Numbered from the stretch's first letter, positions 51,748 to 61,468 are shown. The stretch: DNA of 64,000 nt from DATGZX01 sp035296965 (GCA_035296965.1 DATGZX010000280.1:1-64000), one strand, 5' to 3'. Notes: a model not told the origin generated them from the sequence alone. Numbers and translations: made by a program.

Positions 51748-52158
51748 ATGAGCATCGTCGACGAAATCCTCAATCGGGCCCTTGAGCTTTCGCAGCCAGA
51801 GCGCGCCGCGCTAGCCCATCGCTTGCTTCTAAGCCTGGAACCACAGGACTTCGACCAGGATTGTGAGGAGGCCTGGCAAGCTGAACTCGAAGTGCGATTG
51901 GCGATGGCGGAGCGCGGCGAGGCTGATGCCGGCGACAGGCGCGACGCACTCGCGCGGATGCGGGAAAACTTGTCAGCAGGCGCAGGAAAGGGTCCTGCCA
52001 CCTTTTCTATCGCGCGAGAAAATCCTAGACCCGATCAGCCTCCTCCTTCCTCTTATAAGGAAAAGGCCTTCTCTTCAGGAGATTCGAGCGCATGGCCCGG
52101 ACGCAACTTCACAGCGCCCTACGACAGTTTCGCGGATTGCTGGAGGCCGAGCACCTGA
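51748..52158 (+). CDS. Addiction-module antitoxin-like protein
   Basis: 136 residues from ATG 51748. The first 78 residues (MSIVDEILNRALELSQPERA, ALAHRLLLSLEPQ, EEAWQAELEVRLAMAERGEA) resemble the short putative addiction-module component family (TIGR02574 type). Such proteins are about 75 residues; the remaining 58 here are low-complexity and run 67 bases into the sigma-factor gene, so they look like read-through. No partner toxin follows. There is no clear ribosome binding site. Confidence 0.55.
   Translation: MSIVDEILNRALELSQPERAALAHRLLLSLEPQDFDQDCEEAWQAELEVRLAMAERGEADAGDRRDALARMRENLSAGAGKGPATFSIARENPRPDQPPPSSYKEKAFSSGDSSAWPGRNFTAPYDSFADCWRPST
51982..52005. repeat. Diverged copy of the RAYT-associated terminal repeat
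   Basis: gcaggaaagggtcctgccacc here differs by a few bases from gcagaaaagggtcctgacacct at 54868-54889, the right repeat of the RAYT element. It lies inside the C-terminal read-through of the antitoxin-like gene. Confidence 0.55.
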
Positions 52159-54116
52159 CACAATTAAGCGACGCCCGGTTGCTCGAGTGCTTTATCCATA
52201 ACCGGGATGAACGCGCTTTTGCCCTCCTCGTGGAGCGACACGGTCGCCTCGTGTGGAGTGCTTGCCGGCAATTCCTCCGCCATGAACAAGACGTGGAGGA
52301 TGCGTACCAGGCAGCCTTCCTTGTGCTGGTGCGCCGGGCGGCTTCCATTCGCCGGGGACAGACCGTCGCCTGCTGGCTCTACCGCGTGGCCTCACGCATT
52401 GCCCGGAAACTAGACATGGATCGAATCAAGCGCCTTCGGCGCGAAACCAAAGCGTTGCGGGCTCTGGAATCACCCCCCGACCAAGACTTGACCTGGAGGG
52501 AATTGCAGAGGCTTCTCGAGGAGGAACTCGGGCGCTTGCCGGAGAAGTATCAGGCGCCGTTCGTTCTCTGCTGCCTGGAGGGCAAGAGCAAGTCGGAGGC
52601 GGCACGGCAGCTGGGCTGGAAGGAAGGAACGGTGTCGAGCAGGCTGGCGCAAGCCCGGAAGCGCTTGCAACAAAGTCTCAGCCGGCGCGGCATTGCCTTG
52701 GCCTCTGTTCTAAGCGCAGCCGATCTCTTGTTACATGACAAGGCCGCGCCAGCGGGCCTGGCCCATGCGACCATCAAGGCCGCCTCTTGGGTTCTGGCAG
52801 GCGGAGCGACCCAAAACCTGCTTTCGCCTGGAGTCGTCGCCCTAATCGAAGGAGCAATAAAGACCATGTTCGTGTCAAAAATCAAAACAACCATCACGGT
52901 CGCCCTGACAGTTTGTCTGGCTGCCACTGGCACCGTTGCCATGGCCTGGCAGCGACACTCCGGGGTTGTCCCACTCAACGTAGAACTCGCGGGAGTCTTT
53001 ACTACCCGTGATTTCGACGAGCCGGAAAATAGAACGCCGGATCAATCAGCTGCCCGGGCCGCGAAGCCCACCAAGAACCCCTGGGTTGGTATCGCCAGTA
53101 GAGAAACCAATGCAGGGCCGGAGGTGGCGGTTCAGTTCGAGGATGGCCACCGGCGGACATACAGTGCGTCCGCGGACAGCGTGCTCCTTTCGTATATGGG
53201 GGACAATTGCCTGGGAGGGCATGAAGTGCTGTCCATTGATATGGATGACACGAATCGAATGTTGCTGAGGTTCGATTTGCCCCGCGGAGGACGCGTGAAG
53301 AAGGCGGAATTGCTCTTGGCGCGCTCGCAAACGCCGCACCCGATTCCGCCCAAGCCGATCACTCTCTCCTTCCACGAACTCAAGGAATCGTGGCAGGAGA
53401 ACAAAGCCACCTGGAATCGGCAACCCGCCTTTGAACCACGTTCAACGCTGACCGCCCAGATCGATCCCGCCAACAGGGAGTACCGCATCGACGTGACGGC
53501 ATTGGTCCGCCGAGTCGTCGAAGATGGCGCGACCAACCACGGCTGGCTTGTGCGCATCGATACCCCGCTGGCGACCCATGATCCCAAAGCCGGCGGAGCG
53601 CCCGCGGGCTGGTCCTGTCACGGCACCGAATATGTCTTTGCCCTCGACGACGCGGTCCGGCTTGGCGGCAAACACAGTTGCCGGATCGAAGGCCGCGCCC
53701 AGGACGCTTCAAGCTTTGCAATGATGAGCCAAACCATCCGCGCGGATGACTACCGCGGTCAGCGCATTCGCCTCTCAGCGCACTTCAAAACGGAGGGGCT
53801 CCAGGGCATGGCAACCTTGTGGATGCGAATTGACGGTGACCAAGGTTTACTGGGCATCGACAAATCGATCGATGAGGCCGTCCGCGGCACCTTGGATTGG
53901 CGGCCGGCGCACATCGTTCTCGACGTGCCCGAGGAGAGCAAAACGATCCGCTTCGCCGTCTTGGTCGAAGGTGCCGGCAAAGCATGGGTCGACAATTTGA
54001 AATTGGAAGCTGTCGATCGCTCTGTGCCGCTCACCAACGCGCTCGTGCGGCCGGCTGTTACTCATGAGCGTAAGCCGACACTGCCGCGGCAGCCGGTAAA
54101 CATGGATTTCGAATAA
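52092..54116 (+). CDS. ECF sigma factor with membrane anchor and extracytoplasmic DNRLRE/CBM-like domains
   Basis: 674 residues, ATG at 52092 with aggaga 9 bases upstream. Residues about 25-110 are sigma region 2 (AFALLVERHGRLVWSACRQF, DVEDAYQAAFLVLVRRA, CWLYRVASRIARK); about 130-195 are region 4 (LPEKYQAPFVLCCLEGKSKS, GWKEGTVSSRLAQARKRLQ). A helical linker leads to one membrane segment (about 265-286, TTITVALTVCLAATGTVAMA). Outside follow a DNRLRE-like beta domain (about 355-510: MLLRFDLPRGGRVKKAELLL, YRIDVTALVRRVVEDGATNH) and a carbohydrate-binding-like domain (about 520-650). This is the ECF01-Gob layout, in which the C-terminus is fused to a sensor. Ligand and regulon are unknown. Confidence 0.88.
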   Translation: MARTQLHSALRQFRGLLEAEHLTQLSDARLLECFIHNRDERAFALLVERHGRLVWSACRQFLRHEQDVEDAYQAAFLVLVRRAASIRRGQTVACWLYRVASRIARKLDMDRIKRLRRETKALRALESPPDQDLTWRELQRLLEEELGRLPEKYQAPFVLCCLEGKSKSEAARQLGWKEGTVSSRLAQARKRLQQSLSRRGIALASVLSAADLLLHDKAAPAGLAHATIKAASWVLAGGATQNLLSPGVVALIEGAIKTMFVSKIKTTITVALTVCLAATGTVAMAWQRHSGVVPLNVELAGVFTTRDFDEPENRTPDQSAARAAKPTKNPWVGIASRETNAGPEVAVQFEDGHRRTYSASADSVLLSYMGDNCLGGHEVLSIDMDDTNRMLLRFDLPRGGRVKKAELLLARSQTPHPIPPKPITLSFHELKESWQENKATWNRQPAFEPRSTLTAQIDPANREYRIDVTALVRRVVEDGATNHGWLVRIDTPLATHDPKAGGAPAGWSCHGTEYVFALDDAVRLGGKHSCRIEGRAQDASSFAMMSQTIRADDYRGQRIRLSAHFKTEGLQGMATLWMRIDGDQGLLGIDKSIDEAVRGTLDWRPAHIVLDVPEESKTIRFAVLVEGAGKAWVDNLKLEAVDRSVPLTNALVRPAVTHERKPTLPRQPVNMDFE

Positions 54117-54123
54117 AAGAACC

Positions 54124-54889
54124 AGGTGTCAGGACCCTTTTCTGCGTTTACTTTCCGCTCTCTTGGCCGGCCGGCCCCGCGGCCGGAACGTGCTCTCCAG
54201 GCCGAGGCGCTTGGCCACGCGTTTCGACCAACTCTCCGGGCCGTACGGCTGCCCGCGCTGCACGCACCGTCGCAGTGCCTCCAGTTCGGCCTCGCTTTGC
54301 GCACGGTCGACCTCCTGGAGCCAGTTCGACGGCTCGGCCAGCGGCCAGGGGCTCAGCAGTGATGGAGCGGGGCTTTCGGCTTGCTGCCGGTGCCACAAAC
54401 TGCACCAACGCCAGGCTTCAGCGCGGCGCACCAGGCCGGCCCGCAAGGCATTCCGCTCCACGTAGCGGCAGACCTGCAGGAAATGTTCGTCCTGTACGAC
54501 GGGAAACGACTTGAAGCGACCCTGATACAAGTGACCCGTGCCCGCGTCACGGTAATGGGCATGCCAGCGTTGCGTGTGGGTCAGCGTCAACCAATGCCCA
54601 AAATCGGAAAGCTCGCCATCGGCCCGCGGCCAGAGCAGTAAATGCCAGTGGTTGGGCATCAGGCAATAGCATAGCAGTCGGATGCCGGGCACGTGTTCCA
54701 GAGCCTCCGCGAGGATGCGCTCGAACGCCGCATAGTCGCCGTCCTTCTGAAAGATCGGCAGCCTTCCATTCGCGCGATTGAGGACGTGATAGACGTAGCC
54801 ACCTAGAGCAACACGATGTGGTCGTCCCATGGCCATCGACGATAGCCCGGGCGGGGGTTCGTGTCAAGCAGAAAAGGGTCCTGACACCT
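54124..54889 (-). mobile_element. RAYT (REP-associated tyrosine transposase) unit with perfect 22-bp inverted repeats
   Basis: aggtgtcaggacccttttctgc (54124-54145) and its exact reverse complement (54868-54889) enclose one transposase gene whose last 17 bases overlap the left repeat. The left repeat begins 8 bases after the sigma-factor stop; the right one lies between the transposase start and the GH2 gene. The repeat core ggtcctgacacc is a REP-like sequence; a diverged copy stands near 51982. Confidence 0.8.
54129..54836 (-). CDS. RAYT / IS200-like tyrosine (Y1) transposase
   Basis: 235 residues. Y1 transposase fold: YHVLNRANGRLPIFQKDGDY, the HUH metal motif in CLMPNHWHLLLWPRA, and the catalytic Tyr in FLQVCRYVERNALRAGLVRR followed by WRWCSLWHRQQ, typical of RAYT proteins. 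The basic tail (RPRGRPAKRAESKRRKGS) ends in the left repeat. RAYTs are domesticated relatives of IS200 transposases that act on REP sequences. Intact. Confidence 0.93.
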   Translation of the reverse strand: MAMGRPHRVALGGYVYHVLNRANGRLPIFQKDGDYAAFERILAEALEHVPGIRLLCYCLMPNHWHLLLWPRADGELSDFGHWLTLTHTQRWHAHYRDAGTGHLYQGRFKSFPVVQDEHFLQVCRYVERNALRAGLVRRAEAWRWCSLWHRQQAESPAPSLLSPWPLAEPSNWLQEVDRAQSEAELEALRRCVQRGQPYGPESWSKRVAKRLGLESTFRPRGRPAKRAESKRRKGS

Positions 54890-54893
54890 TTTT

Positions 54894-57682
54894 TTAGCGG
54901 GCCTTGTCCACCTCTTGACGGAGGACGGCGATGGGCATGGAATTCTTTGGCTTCGAACCGGTCTGCAAGTAGTTGACAAAGACGTCCAGGAGCCAACGAC
55001 CCGCTGCGTTTGCCGGGCCATCGTGGCGTAGAGCGCTGACCATAAGCTTGCCCTTGCCCACGCGCGTCTCGAAGAGCAGTCCGTGCGTCTTCACACGCTC
55101 GATGTCATGGGTATCCCAGAGCATCACGATCGGATCAACCTGCTGGAGATAGCCAACGTCGGGAATTACCGGGCCGGCCAGATCAAAGGCTTGTGTCTCG
55201 ACGAGTAGCTCGCGTGGGATGAGATTGAGGAGTTGATGCGTCGAGATATAGGGCCCGCCGCGCAGGAACCAGTGCTCGTCCAGCGGGAAGCTATGGCGCT
55301 TGCCGTCAGGGAGGAGCAAGACCTTGCCGCCGGCTTCGAGAAGTTGGAACAGCCGGTCGTCAAACGCCTGGGCAACAACCACGCCGGAAGGATCTTGAGC
55401 GCCCAGGGGCAAGGCCGCGGGCGCGAGTGCGCGCATCAAGGCGTCTGTGCAGGAGGCATGCAGCCAGACGTGCGGTTGCTGGGCAGGCTCGGCACGGGGA
55501 ACGATCCAGATCGGCCATTCGTTGGCGTGCACCGCACTGGGGGTGGCCAAGGTGGCTTTACCCGGAAGCGGGTCGGCCGATCCACGCGCGGCAAAACCGG
55601 AGCAATGGTCAGGGCGTCTCGCACGCTGCCCGGCTCCTGGCGCAGGCCGACTTTGTCCGCCCGGAAGATGGGCTGTGCATCGCCTTCTTTGTGTATGGAA
55701 ATCGTCAGAGCGCCATCCACCAATCGGCCAGAACCGAAATGGCTGATGGACACATCCGCCTGGAGCTTTTCTCCGGCGAAGAAGGTTCGGCAATCGTTGG
55801 GAGTGCGGAGGAGACACATGGTGTCGTTGTGCCAATCCCAGTCGGCGGGAGTCCACTTGGGTTTGCCGGCGTAATCGAGCAGGCCCATGCTTGCCATGGA
55901 GAAGTCCCGGAGGACGCTGACCACGTAGCCCCCGGCAGGAATTTCTCGACGGAACGCTTCGATCTGGTACTTCCGCATGAGCAGGGCATAGCGGAGGGAT
56001 TCCGTTCGGAGCGACTCGAGTCCCCTCGGCCCCGCGACGCTTCTCATGTGGCTCAACCAGCGCGGTTCGTCAGCCAGAAAGTGGGGAACCCAAAAGGGAC
56101 GAAGGTTGCCTGTAGCTGTCGGCACCGCGTCGGGCGCGGTCCAGGTGTCTGCAGCAATGGCCTCACCCAGAAGGAGCGGCTTGAGGCCGTGCTCGTTGAC
56201 ATATGTGCGCAGCCCCTTGAGCGCGGGCACCCAGGTATGGTTGTTGCCATAAGGATGATCGTCGTAAAAGTCGCAGATGCGATTCCAGGCGATCCAACTG
56301 CTGTTGTCTTCGATGAGGCTGCCCGGAATCATGCGGTGGGCGAGGATATACAGCTGCCGCAGCACGAGCGGATCCACATCGCGCCCGCTCTCGCAAGTCA
56401 GGCTGCGGAGGATCACGGAGGCGTGATTGCGGTCGTAAGCCAAGAATTCACTGAACTCCGCCGTCAGCGTTGGCGCGTGGGCCACGGTCAAGTTAGCGTG
56501 CCAGGTCGGGTACTCCATCCATGCCAGAATCCCCATTTCGTCAGCCAGCTCCAGGCAGCGGCGGGGTGGTACCCACAGGCAGAATTTCATGAGGTTGAAG
56601 CCCAAACCCCGGGCAAATCGGAAATCGCGCCGGTAGGTCTCTTCCTCCGGGGCTGGGGCCAGGCTGGGAGGATAGTATCCCCAGTTCAATATCCCGCGCA
56701 CTTGCAATGGCTTGCCGTTGAGCAACAGCTCGCCGCCACGCGCCTCGATCTTGCGAAAGGCCACGGCGGCTGTGATCTGATCTGTCCAGCCGCCATTCGC
56801 TGGTCCAATGAGAACTTCGATGTCATAGAGGTCCGGACGCTCAGGGCACCAGGGCCGGATATTGGCGACAGGTACCACCGCCTGCAACAATCCATTCCGG
56901 AGGGCAGCATCTGCTCGAATGCCGTCCGTACCAAGATCGGTCTGCTTGCGGAGAACAGGCTGCGAACTGTCCCTGGCAGCAGCACCACGGGGCTCAGGAT
57001 GGAAAGCCTGTGCCGTCCACTGGTCCGTGCCACGCAAGCGATATCTCAACTCCATGCGGGCGATAGCAGCGGCATGGCGGCCCAGCACGGGGACTTCGAC
57101 GCGCACGCAGCGCTTTTCCAGATCGCCAACCGCCAGAAGACGCAGATCGTCCAGATACGTTTCGGGAACAACCTCGAGTTGCACGTCTTGCCATAAGCCG
57201 CCGAAATGTGGAGCAATCACCGGCAGGAAGCCTTGTGTATCATGGCCAACCTTTTCATCGAGGCGCACCCGCAGCTCATGCGGGCGGCACGGCACGGCAC
57301 GACGGGTTTCGTCAGTGACATCGCAACGGAAGGGTGTCCAGGCGCCCAAATGGCTCCCCACCTTGAAATTATTCCACCACACGTCGGCAAGGGTGGCCGC
57401 CGCCTCGAAGCGGACAAGGATGCGGCGGTTTTCCGGAACCGGCACGGGCGCGACCGTTTTCTTGTACCAGCCGATGCCATGAAATGCGTCGCCTTCGTGG
57501 CTCTGAAAACTTGATGGAACGGTGACGGTGGCCCAACTTGCGGGAGAAACAGCGTCGCGGCGGAAGAACCAGGTTCCGTTAAGGGAACGCACCTCCCGAT
57601 AGGGGTTTGGTCCAGCGGCCGCACAGCTCGGTACAGCAAAAAAGACAATCAATGCGCTCGAGTAGACCCAAGAGCGAGCCAT
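54894..57682 (-). pseudogene. GH2-type glycoside hydrolase, secreted, split by one frameshift
   Basis: Reads from ATG 57682 (signal peptide WVYSSALIVFFAVPSCAAA) through a GH2 jelly-roll (LNGTWFFRRDAVSPASW, GIGWYKKTVAPVPVPENRRI), then MLLNGKPLQVRG-like ELLLNGKPLQVRGILNWGYY and the TIM barrel with CESGRDVDP (acid/base Glu position) and LLLGEAIAADTWT. Near 55560 the frame breaks: after DRPTRFRV the homology continues in another frame as KATLATPSAVHANEWPIWIV and runs to a stop at 54894. A single missing G in aaagccacc would restore aaaggccacc and join both parts, about 930 codons. It may be a real inactivation or a sequencing error. Starts 57688 is also possible. Confidence 0.8.
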
Positions 57683-57910
57683 CCTCATGGTGGTGGTCCT
57701 CGTATGGTCCGGAGCAATCAGGCAAATCTTGCCTCAGTTCACCACGGTCCGTGTCATTTGTCGATAGTATTGGCTGGAACCTGCATCCTTTCTGCGGTGT
57801 TGACCGGAACGGATCCGAGTCGGGTGAAGGAGTAGAAGAAAACTCACCGCACCGCAGAGAGACCACGCGACAACGTTGCCTTTTGCTCACTGTCCCCTTA
57901 CCTTTTTCTT

Positions 57911-58933
57911 ATGCGCATCGGCATCACCTATGACTTGAAAGTCGACGCCGCGCCGCAGCCCGGCGAGCCGGACGATTTTCAGGAAGAATTCGACAGCCCG
58001 GCCACGATCGAGGCGATCGCCAACGTCCTGCGCGGCCTGGGTCACGAGGTGGAAAAGCTGGGCGACGGCCGGGAGCTGCTCGGGCACCTGCTGGCCAGGC
58101 CGCCCGAGTTCGTCTTCAATTTCGCGGAAGGGCAGGGGATCAGCCGGTCCCGCGAGGCACGCGTTCCCGCCGTTCTGGAAATGCTCGGCATCCCCTACAC
58201 CGGCTCCGATCCGCTGACCCTGGCCGTCACACTCGACAAGGATTGCGCCAAGCGCCTCGTGCAATCCGCGGGTGGCGCCATTCCCGCCGGCCTCCTGGCC
58301 CAGCCTTGTCGCGACGGTTCCTGGTTGCTCGGCGCCGATGCTTCCGCTGATTTCGACGCTCTCGCCGCCGGCCTTCCCTATCCCGTCATCGTGAAGCCTG
58401 CCTGGGAAGGCTCCAGCAAGGGCATCCGCCAGAAATGCCTGGTCGATCGCCCCGCCGAACTGCGGGCCGTTCTCGACTCGGTCGGCCGCGACCATCGGCA
58501 ACCGGTCCTCGTTGAAGAATTCATTCGCGGAGACGAGTTGACGGTCGGAGTGGTCGGCAACGACCCGCCGAAGATCGTCGGCATCATGCGCGTCGTACCG
58601 ACGACCGCGACCGACCGCTTCATCTACAGCCTGGAAGTGAAACGGGACTACGAAAACCGCGTCCGCTACGAATGCCCCTCCCAGTTGTCCGCCGCCGCCA
58701 CGGCAGCGGTCCGCCAGGCAGCCTTGATGGCGTACCGAGCCCTAGGCTGCCGTGACGTGGCCCGTTTGGACTTCCGCCTGCGCGACGGCATCCCTTACTT
58801 CCTCGAGGTGAACCCTCTGCCGGGCCTCAACCCCCAGACGAGCGACCTGGTGATCCTCGCGCGCCTCAGCGGCTGGAGCTATCCTCAGCTGATCGGCGCG
58901 ATCCTGCAGTCGGCGCTCGACAGGGTCGCCTGA
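57911..58933 (+). CDS. D-alanine-D-alanine ligase-like ATP-grasp enzyme
   Basis: 340 residues. The N-terminal part (MRIGITYDLKVDAA, FVFNFAEGQGISRSREARVP, VLEMLGIPYTGSDPLTLAVT) is that of Ddl-like proteins; the ATP-grasp core has YPVIVKPAWEGSSKGIRQ, VLVEEFIRGDELTVGV, and the metal-binding DVARLDFRLRDGIPYFLEVN with NPLPGLNP. True Ddl is usually beside mur genes; here it is alone, and the ENPTTA-like omega loop differs, so a related dipeptide or other amide-forming activity is possible. ATG at 57911; no clear ribosome binding site. Confidence 0.85.
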   Translation: MRIGITYDLKVDAAPQPGEPDDFQEEFDSPATIEAIANVLRGLGHEVEKLGDGRELLGHLLARPPEFVFNFAEGQGISRSREARVPAVLEMLGIPYTGSDPLTLAVTLDKDCAKRLVQSAGGAIPAGLLAQPCRDGSWLLGADASADFDALAAGLPYPVIVKPAWEGSSKGIRQKCLVDRPAELRAVLDSVGRDHRQPVLVEEFIRGDELTVGVVGNDPPKIVGIMRVVPTTATDRFIYSLEVKRDYENRVRYECPSQLSAAATAAVRQAALMAYRALGCRDVARLDFRLRDGIPYFLEVNPLPGLNPQTSDLVILARLSGWSYPQLIGAILQSALDRVA

Positions 58934-58940
58934 AGCTTTC

Positions 58941-59005
58941 GGAGTCACCCGGCCCCTGATGGGGCGCGGCTCGCCAGGCGAGCCGTGCCCCGTCAGGAGC
59001 CGGGT
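58941..59005. repeat. Palindromic repeat of the second family, copy 2
   Basis: Starts ggagtcacccggcccc as at 51584, and forms arms cccggcccctgatggggcgc / gtgccccgtcaggagccggg. It lies 8 bases after the ATP-grasp stop, so it may act as a terminator there. Confidence 0.75.
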
Positions 59006-59190
59006 TAAGCGCGCTGGGGGCCACCCACCCCATCGTCGAATTCGAGCCCAGTTTGCGCAGTTTGCCACCCTGTCCTTCAGCTCCGAAGGATTACCAAAAC
59101 AGATGAAGACCGCAACTTGATACGGCCGATACAAAGTGCCGAGACGACATCGTCTTAAGACCTCGGCCAGGGAGTGGCCGGCAAGCCGCA

Positions 59191-59967
59191 GTGCGAAGCA
59201 TGGGAAGCCTCTTCACCGATTGGGACGCGTGGATGATCGCCGCGGCGCTCGCGGCCGCCATGTTGGCCGGCTGGGCAGCCGGTTGGTGGTGGGGGCGACG
59301 GCAGCCGAAGGCCGCTAGCGAAGCCCCGGCCAGCAAATTCAACGACGCGAGCATGGCGATCCTGGGCCTCTTGCTCGCGTTCACTTTTTCCATGTCCCTG
59401 TCGAAGCACGACCAGCGCCGCTTGATGGTGGTTACGGACAGCAATTCGATCGGCGACTTCTACACGTGTGCCAGCTTGGTCCAGGAACCGGTGCGCCAGA
59501 AATTGCAGGGCGAGATCCGCGCCTACGTGGAGCACCGGCTCGCCCTGGCAAAGGAGCGCATCGGCGACCCTGAATCTCAGAAGAGCCTGCATGAAATCCA
59601 GGAGCTGCAGAACCGCATGCAAGCGCTGGTGAGCGAGGCCATCGCGGGCGGCACGCCTGTTGTTGTGCCGCTGGTCAACACGTTAAACGAGGTCACCAGC
59701 AGCCACGCAGCCCGGCTCGCAGCAGTACGCGATCGGCTCGCTCCGAGCATCGTGATGTTGTTATTCCTGTCCGCGATCATCTCGATGGCGCTGATGGGGG
59801 CACAGCAAGGCGCGTCAGGCGAGCACCACTTCGGAGCGACGCTCGGCTTCGTGATCCTGGTGAGCTTGGTGGTTTATGTAACGCTCGACCTGAACCAACC
59901 TCAACGCGGCTTGATCACTGTTAGCCAGGAACCGATGCAGCGTCTGTTGGCGGGGATGGGCGAATAG
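59191..59967 (+). CDS. DUF4239-type membrane protein
   Basis: 258 residues. GTG 59191 was taken; ATG 59200 (MGSLFTDWDAWMIAAAL) is equally likely. Four hydrophobic segments: MIAAALAAAMLAGWAAGWWW, MAILGLLLAFTFSMSL, IVMLLFLSAIISMALMG and ATLGFVILVSLVVYVTLDL. The cytoplasmic or periplasmic central part is helical (LHEIQELQNRMQALVSEAI). The layout and the SMAILGLLLAFTFSMSL and LDLNQPQRGLI signs match DUF4239 (bestrophin-like fold) proteins of unknown role. Confidence 0.8.
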   Translation: MRSMGSLFTDWDAWMIAAALAAAMLAGWAAGWWWGRRQPKAASEAPASKFNDASMAILGLLLAFTFSMSLSKHDQRRLMVVTDSNSIGDFYTCASLVQEPVRQKLQGEIRAYVEHRLALAKERIGDPESQKSLHEIQELQNRMQALVSEAIAGGTPVVVPLVNTLNEVTSSHAARLAAVRDRLAPSIVMLLFLSAIISMALMGAQQGASGEHHFGATLGFVILVSLVVYVTLDLNQPQRGLITVSQEPMQRLLAGMGE

Positions 59968-60158
59968 GACATGGCCCTCTGACCTGGTGCACTCGGCCAG
60001 CTTTGCCGACGGGGCACGCTTGACTTGCCCGGTGCGGGTCCTGACAGAACAATCAACGTGTGTACACAGGACTGACTCTCACTTGGACGTATGTCGAAAC
60101 GCTTGACGATCACATCCACTTGTCCTCTCGCCCGGCGGAGTTTCCTAATTTCCCGACG

Positions 60159-61271
60159 TTAGCGTTTTGTCTCAGGATCAGGGAGGGTTGAGCCGTCCTT
60201 AAAGGTGTAGCGATGCTTCTGCTCATTCCAGCGAACGTTGAGTTTATCAAACTCCACGACGAGGGATTTCCAGCGGTTTTCCAATTGCTTTCGTTCGGAG
60301 AACCGGTGTCCCTCCCGATCAGGATCCAGGCGGTAGACCGAGTCCACGAGACGGAGAAGCTGGTTAATGATCATGAGCTTGCCATCAACCCGCCACCTTT
60401 CGTCAACACCATAAAACCAGCGGAAGGTCGGTTGTAGTTGGTCGAGCACACTCAGGGGGACATTCGTCGGCCGGAGCGGCTTTGCACGGAGCCGGCCCTG
60501 CTTGCGAAAATACTCGACATGCTCTTCAACTGACTGTGGGACCCCCACTAGCGAATAGCCGCTGATCAAGAAAAGTGGAATATCATCCACCAGCACCACG
60601 GGGAAGCGTGGTAGTCGTGTGGCGTCTCCCGGGTTTGTCGGCGAAGGTTCGCCCATATACATGTGTGGCATGGTGCGGATGTCTTGCGGAATTTCAAAGA
60701 GGACGCGCAGCACAACGAACAGTCCTTCTCTGGCGTCGCACTGCCAGCGCGGAGCCACACGAAGATACTCGTCGATCACTGCCAGCGCCTTCTCCTTGCC
60801 CAGTCCTTGGAGCGCGTTCACGATCTGGATAACCGGCAGCGGATCGAAACGCCGCCCATCGAGGGGCGGCGCCCGATCGATGATCCGCAGTAGCTGGCGC
60901 AGCTGTTGCTCTTCAATCGCCTGCTGCTGGGGCGGCTTATCGCCGCCATAGATAAGTTCCGCCTTGCCCTTTGCGTCGATGTAGATGCAGCCAAGGGTCG
61001 GGAAAGTGAAGTGGCCGTTCGTGCCATAGCACCAGATCTCCCTGGTGCCACGGAAAATGAACCCACCCGGATCATGGTGAGTCCTTACGTCGTCCGGCTT
61101 GCCCAGCAGTGCGAGGACCTGCTTCTCCGGCATACCATCTGTGACCTTCGCCATGTTCTGGGCGAATTGAAGGCGTGTCAGCGGTTCTGCAGCTTTTGCA
61201 ATTGCCGGGACGCAGAGGAGCGAGATGACGACAACCGAATGAAGGTCGGGCGAATAGATGTGCTTCATCAT
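60159..61271 (-). CDS. Secreted protein with an SmpA/OmlA-like motif
   Basis: 370 residues with a signal peptide (SVVVISLLCVPAIAKAAEP). Just after it, MAKVTDGMPEKQVLALLGKP followed by DDVRT resembles the SmpA/OmlA/BamE-type repeat (G-M-x-x-x-x-V-x-x-L-L-G-x-P). The rest is a mixed alpha/beta region without recognised motifs (LISGYSLVGVPQSVEEHVEY). It is a probable periplasmic or outer-membrane-associated protein. No partner gene. Confidence 0.75.
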   Translation of the reverse strand: MMKHIYSPDLHSVVVISLLCVPAIAKAAEPLTRLQFAQNMAKVTDGMPEKQVLALLGKPDDVRTHHDPGGFIFRGTREIWCYGTNGHFTFPTLGCIYIDAKGKAELIYGGDKPPQQQAIEEQQLRQLLRIIDRAPPLDGRRFDPLPVIQIVNALQGLGKEKALAVIDEYLRVAPRWQCDAREGLFVVLRVLFEIPQDIRTMPHMYMGEPSPTNPGDATRLPRFPVVLVDDIPLFLISGYSLVGVPQSVEEHVEYFRKQGRLRAKPLRPTNVPLSVLDQLQPTFRWFYGVDERWRVDGKLMIINQLLRLVDSVYRLDPDREGHRFSERKQLENRWKSLVVEFDKLNVRWNEQKHRYTFKDGSTLPDPETKR

Positions 61272-61468
61272 GCGATCCTGGGTTGGCGGGCCAAAACTCT
61301 AAAAACGCGATTGATGGTAACCGGGTTAGCCCATGAAGTCGAGCCGAAGGCGGCGCCCAGGATGCATGCCGGCCAAAGAGTCCATAGCTTGGATTTCCCC
61401 GACCGGGCGATATGATGGCGGGCGAACCGGTGCGTTGTGCTTTAACCCTGAGTGGAAACCAGTTTCAA

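Noticed and set aside
54894..55856. A separate 320-codon gene at the end of the GH2 region
   Set aside because: Its first 95 codons are a shadow of the GH2 frame; only the later part is real, and it is the continuation of the same enzyme after a frameshift.
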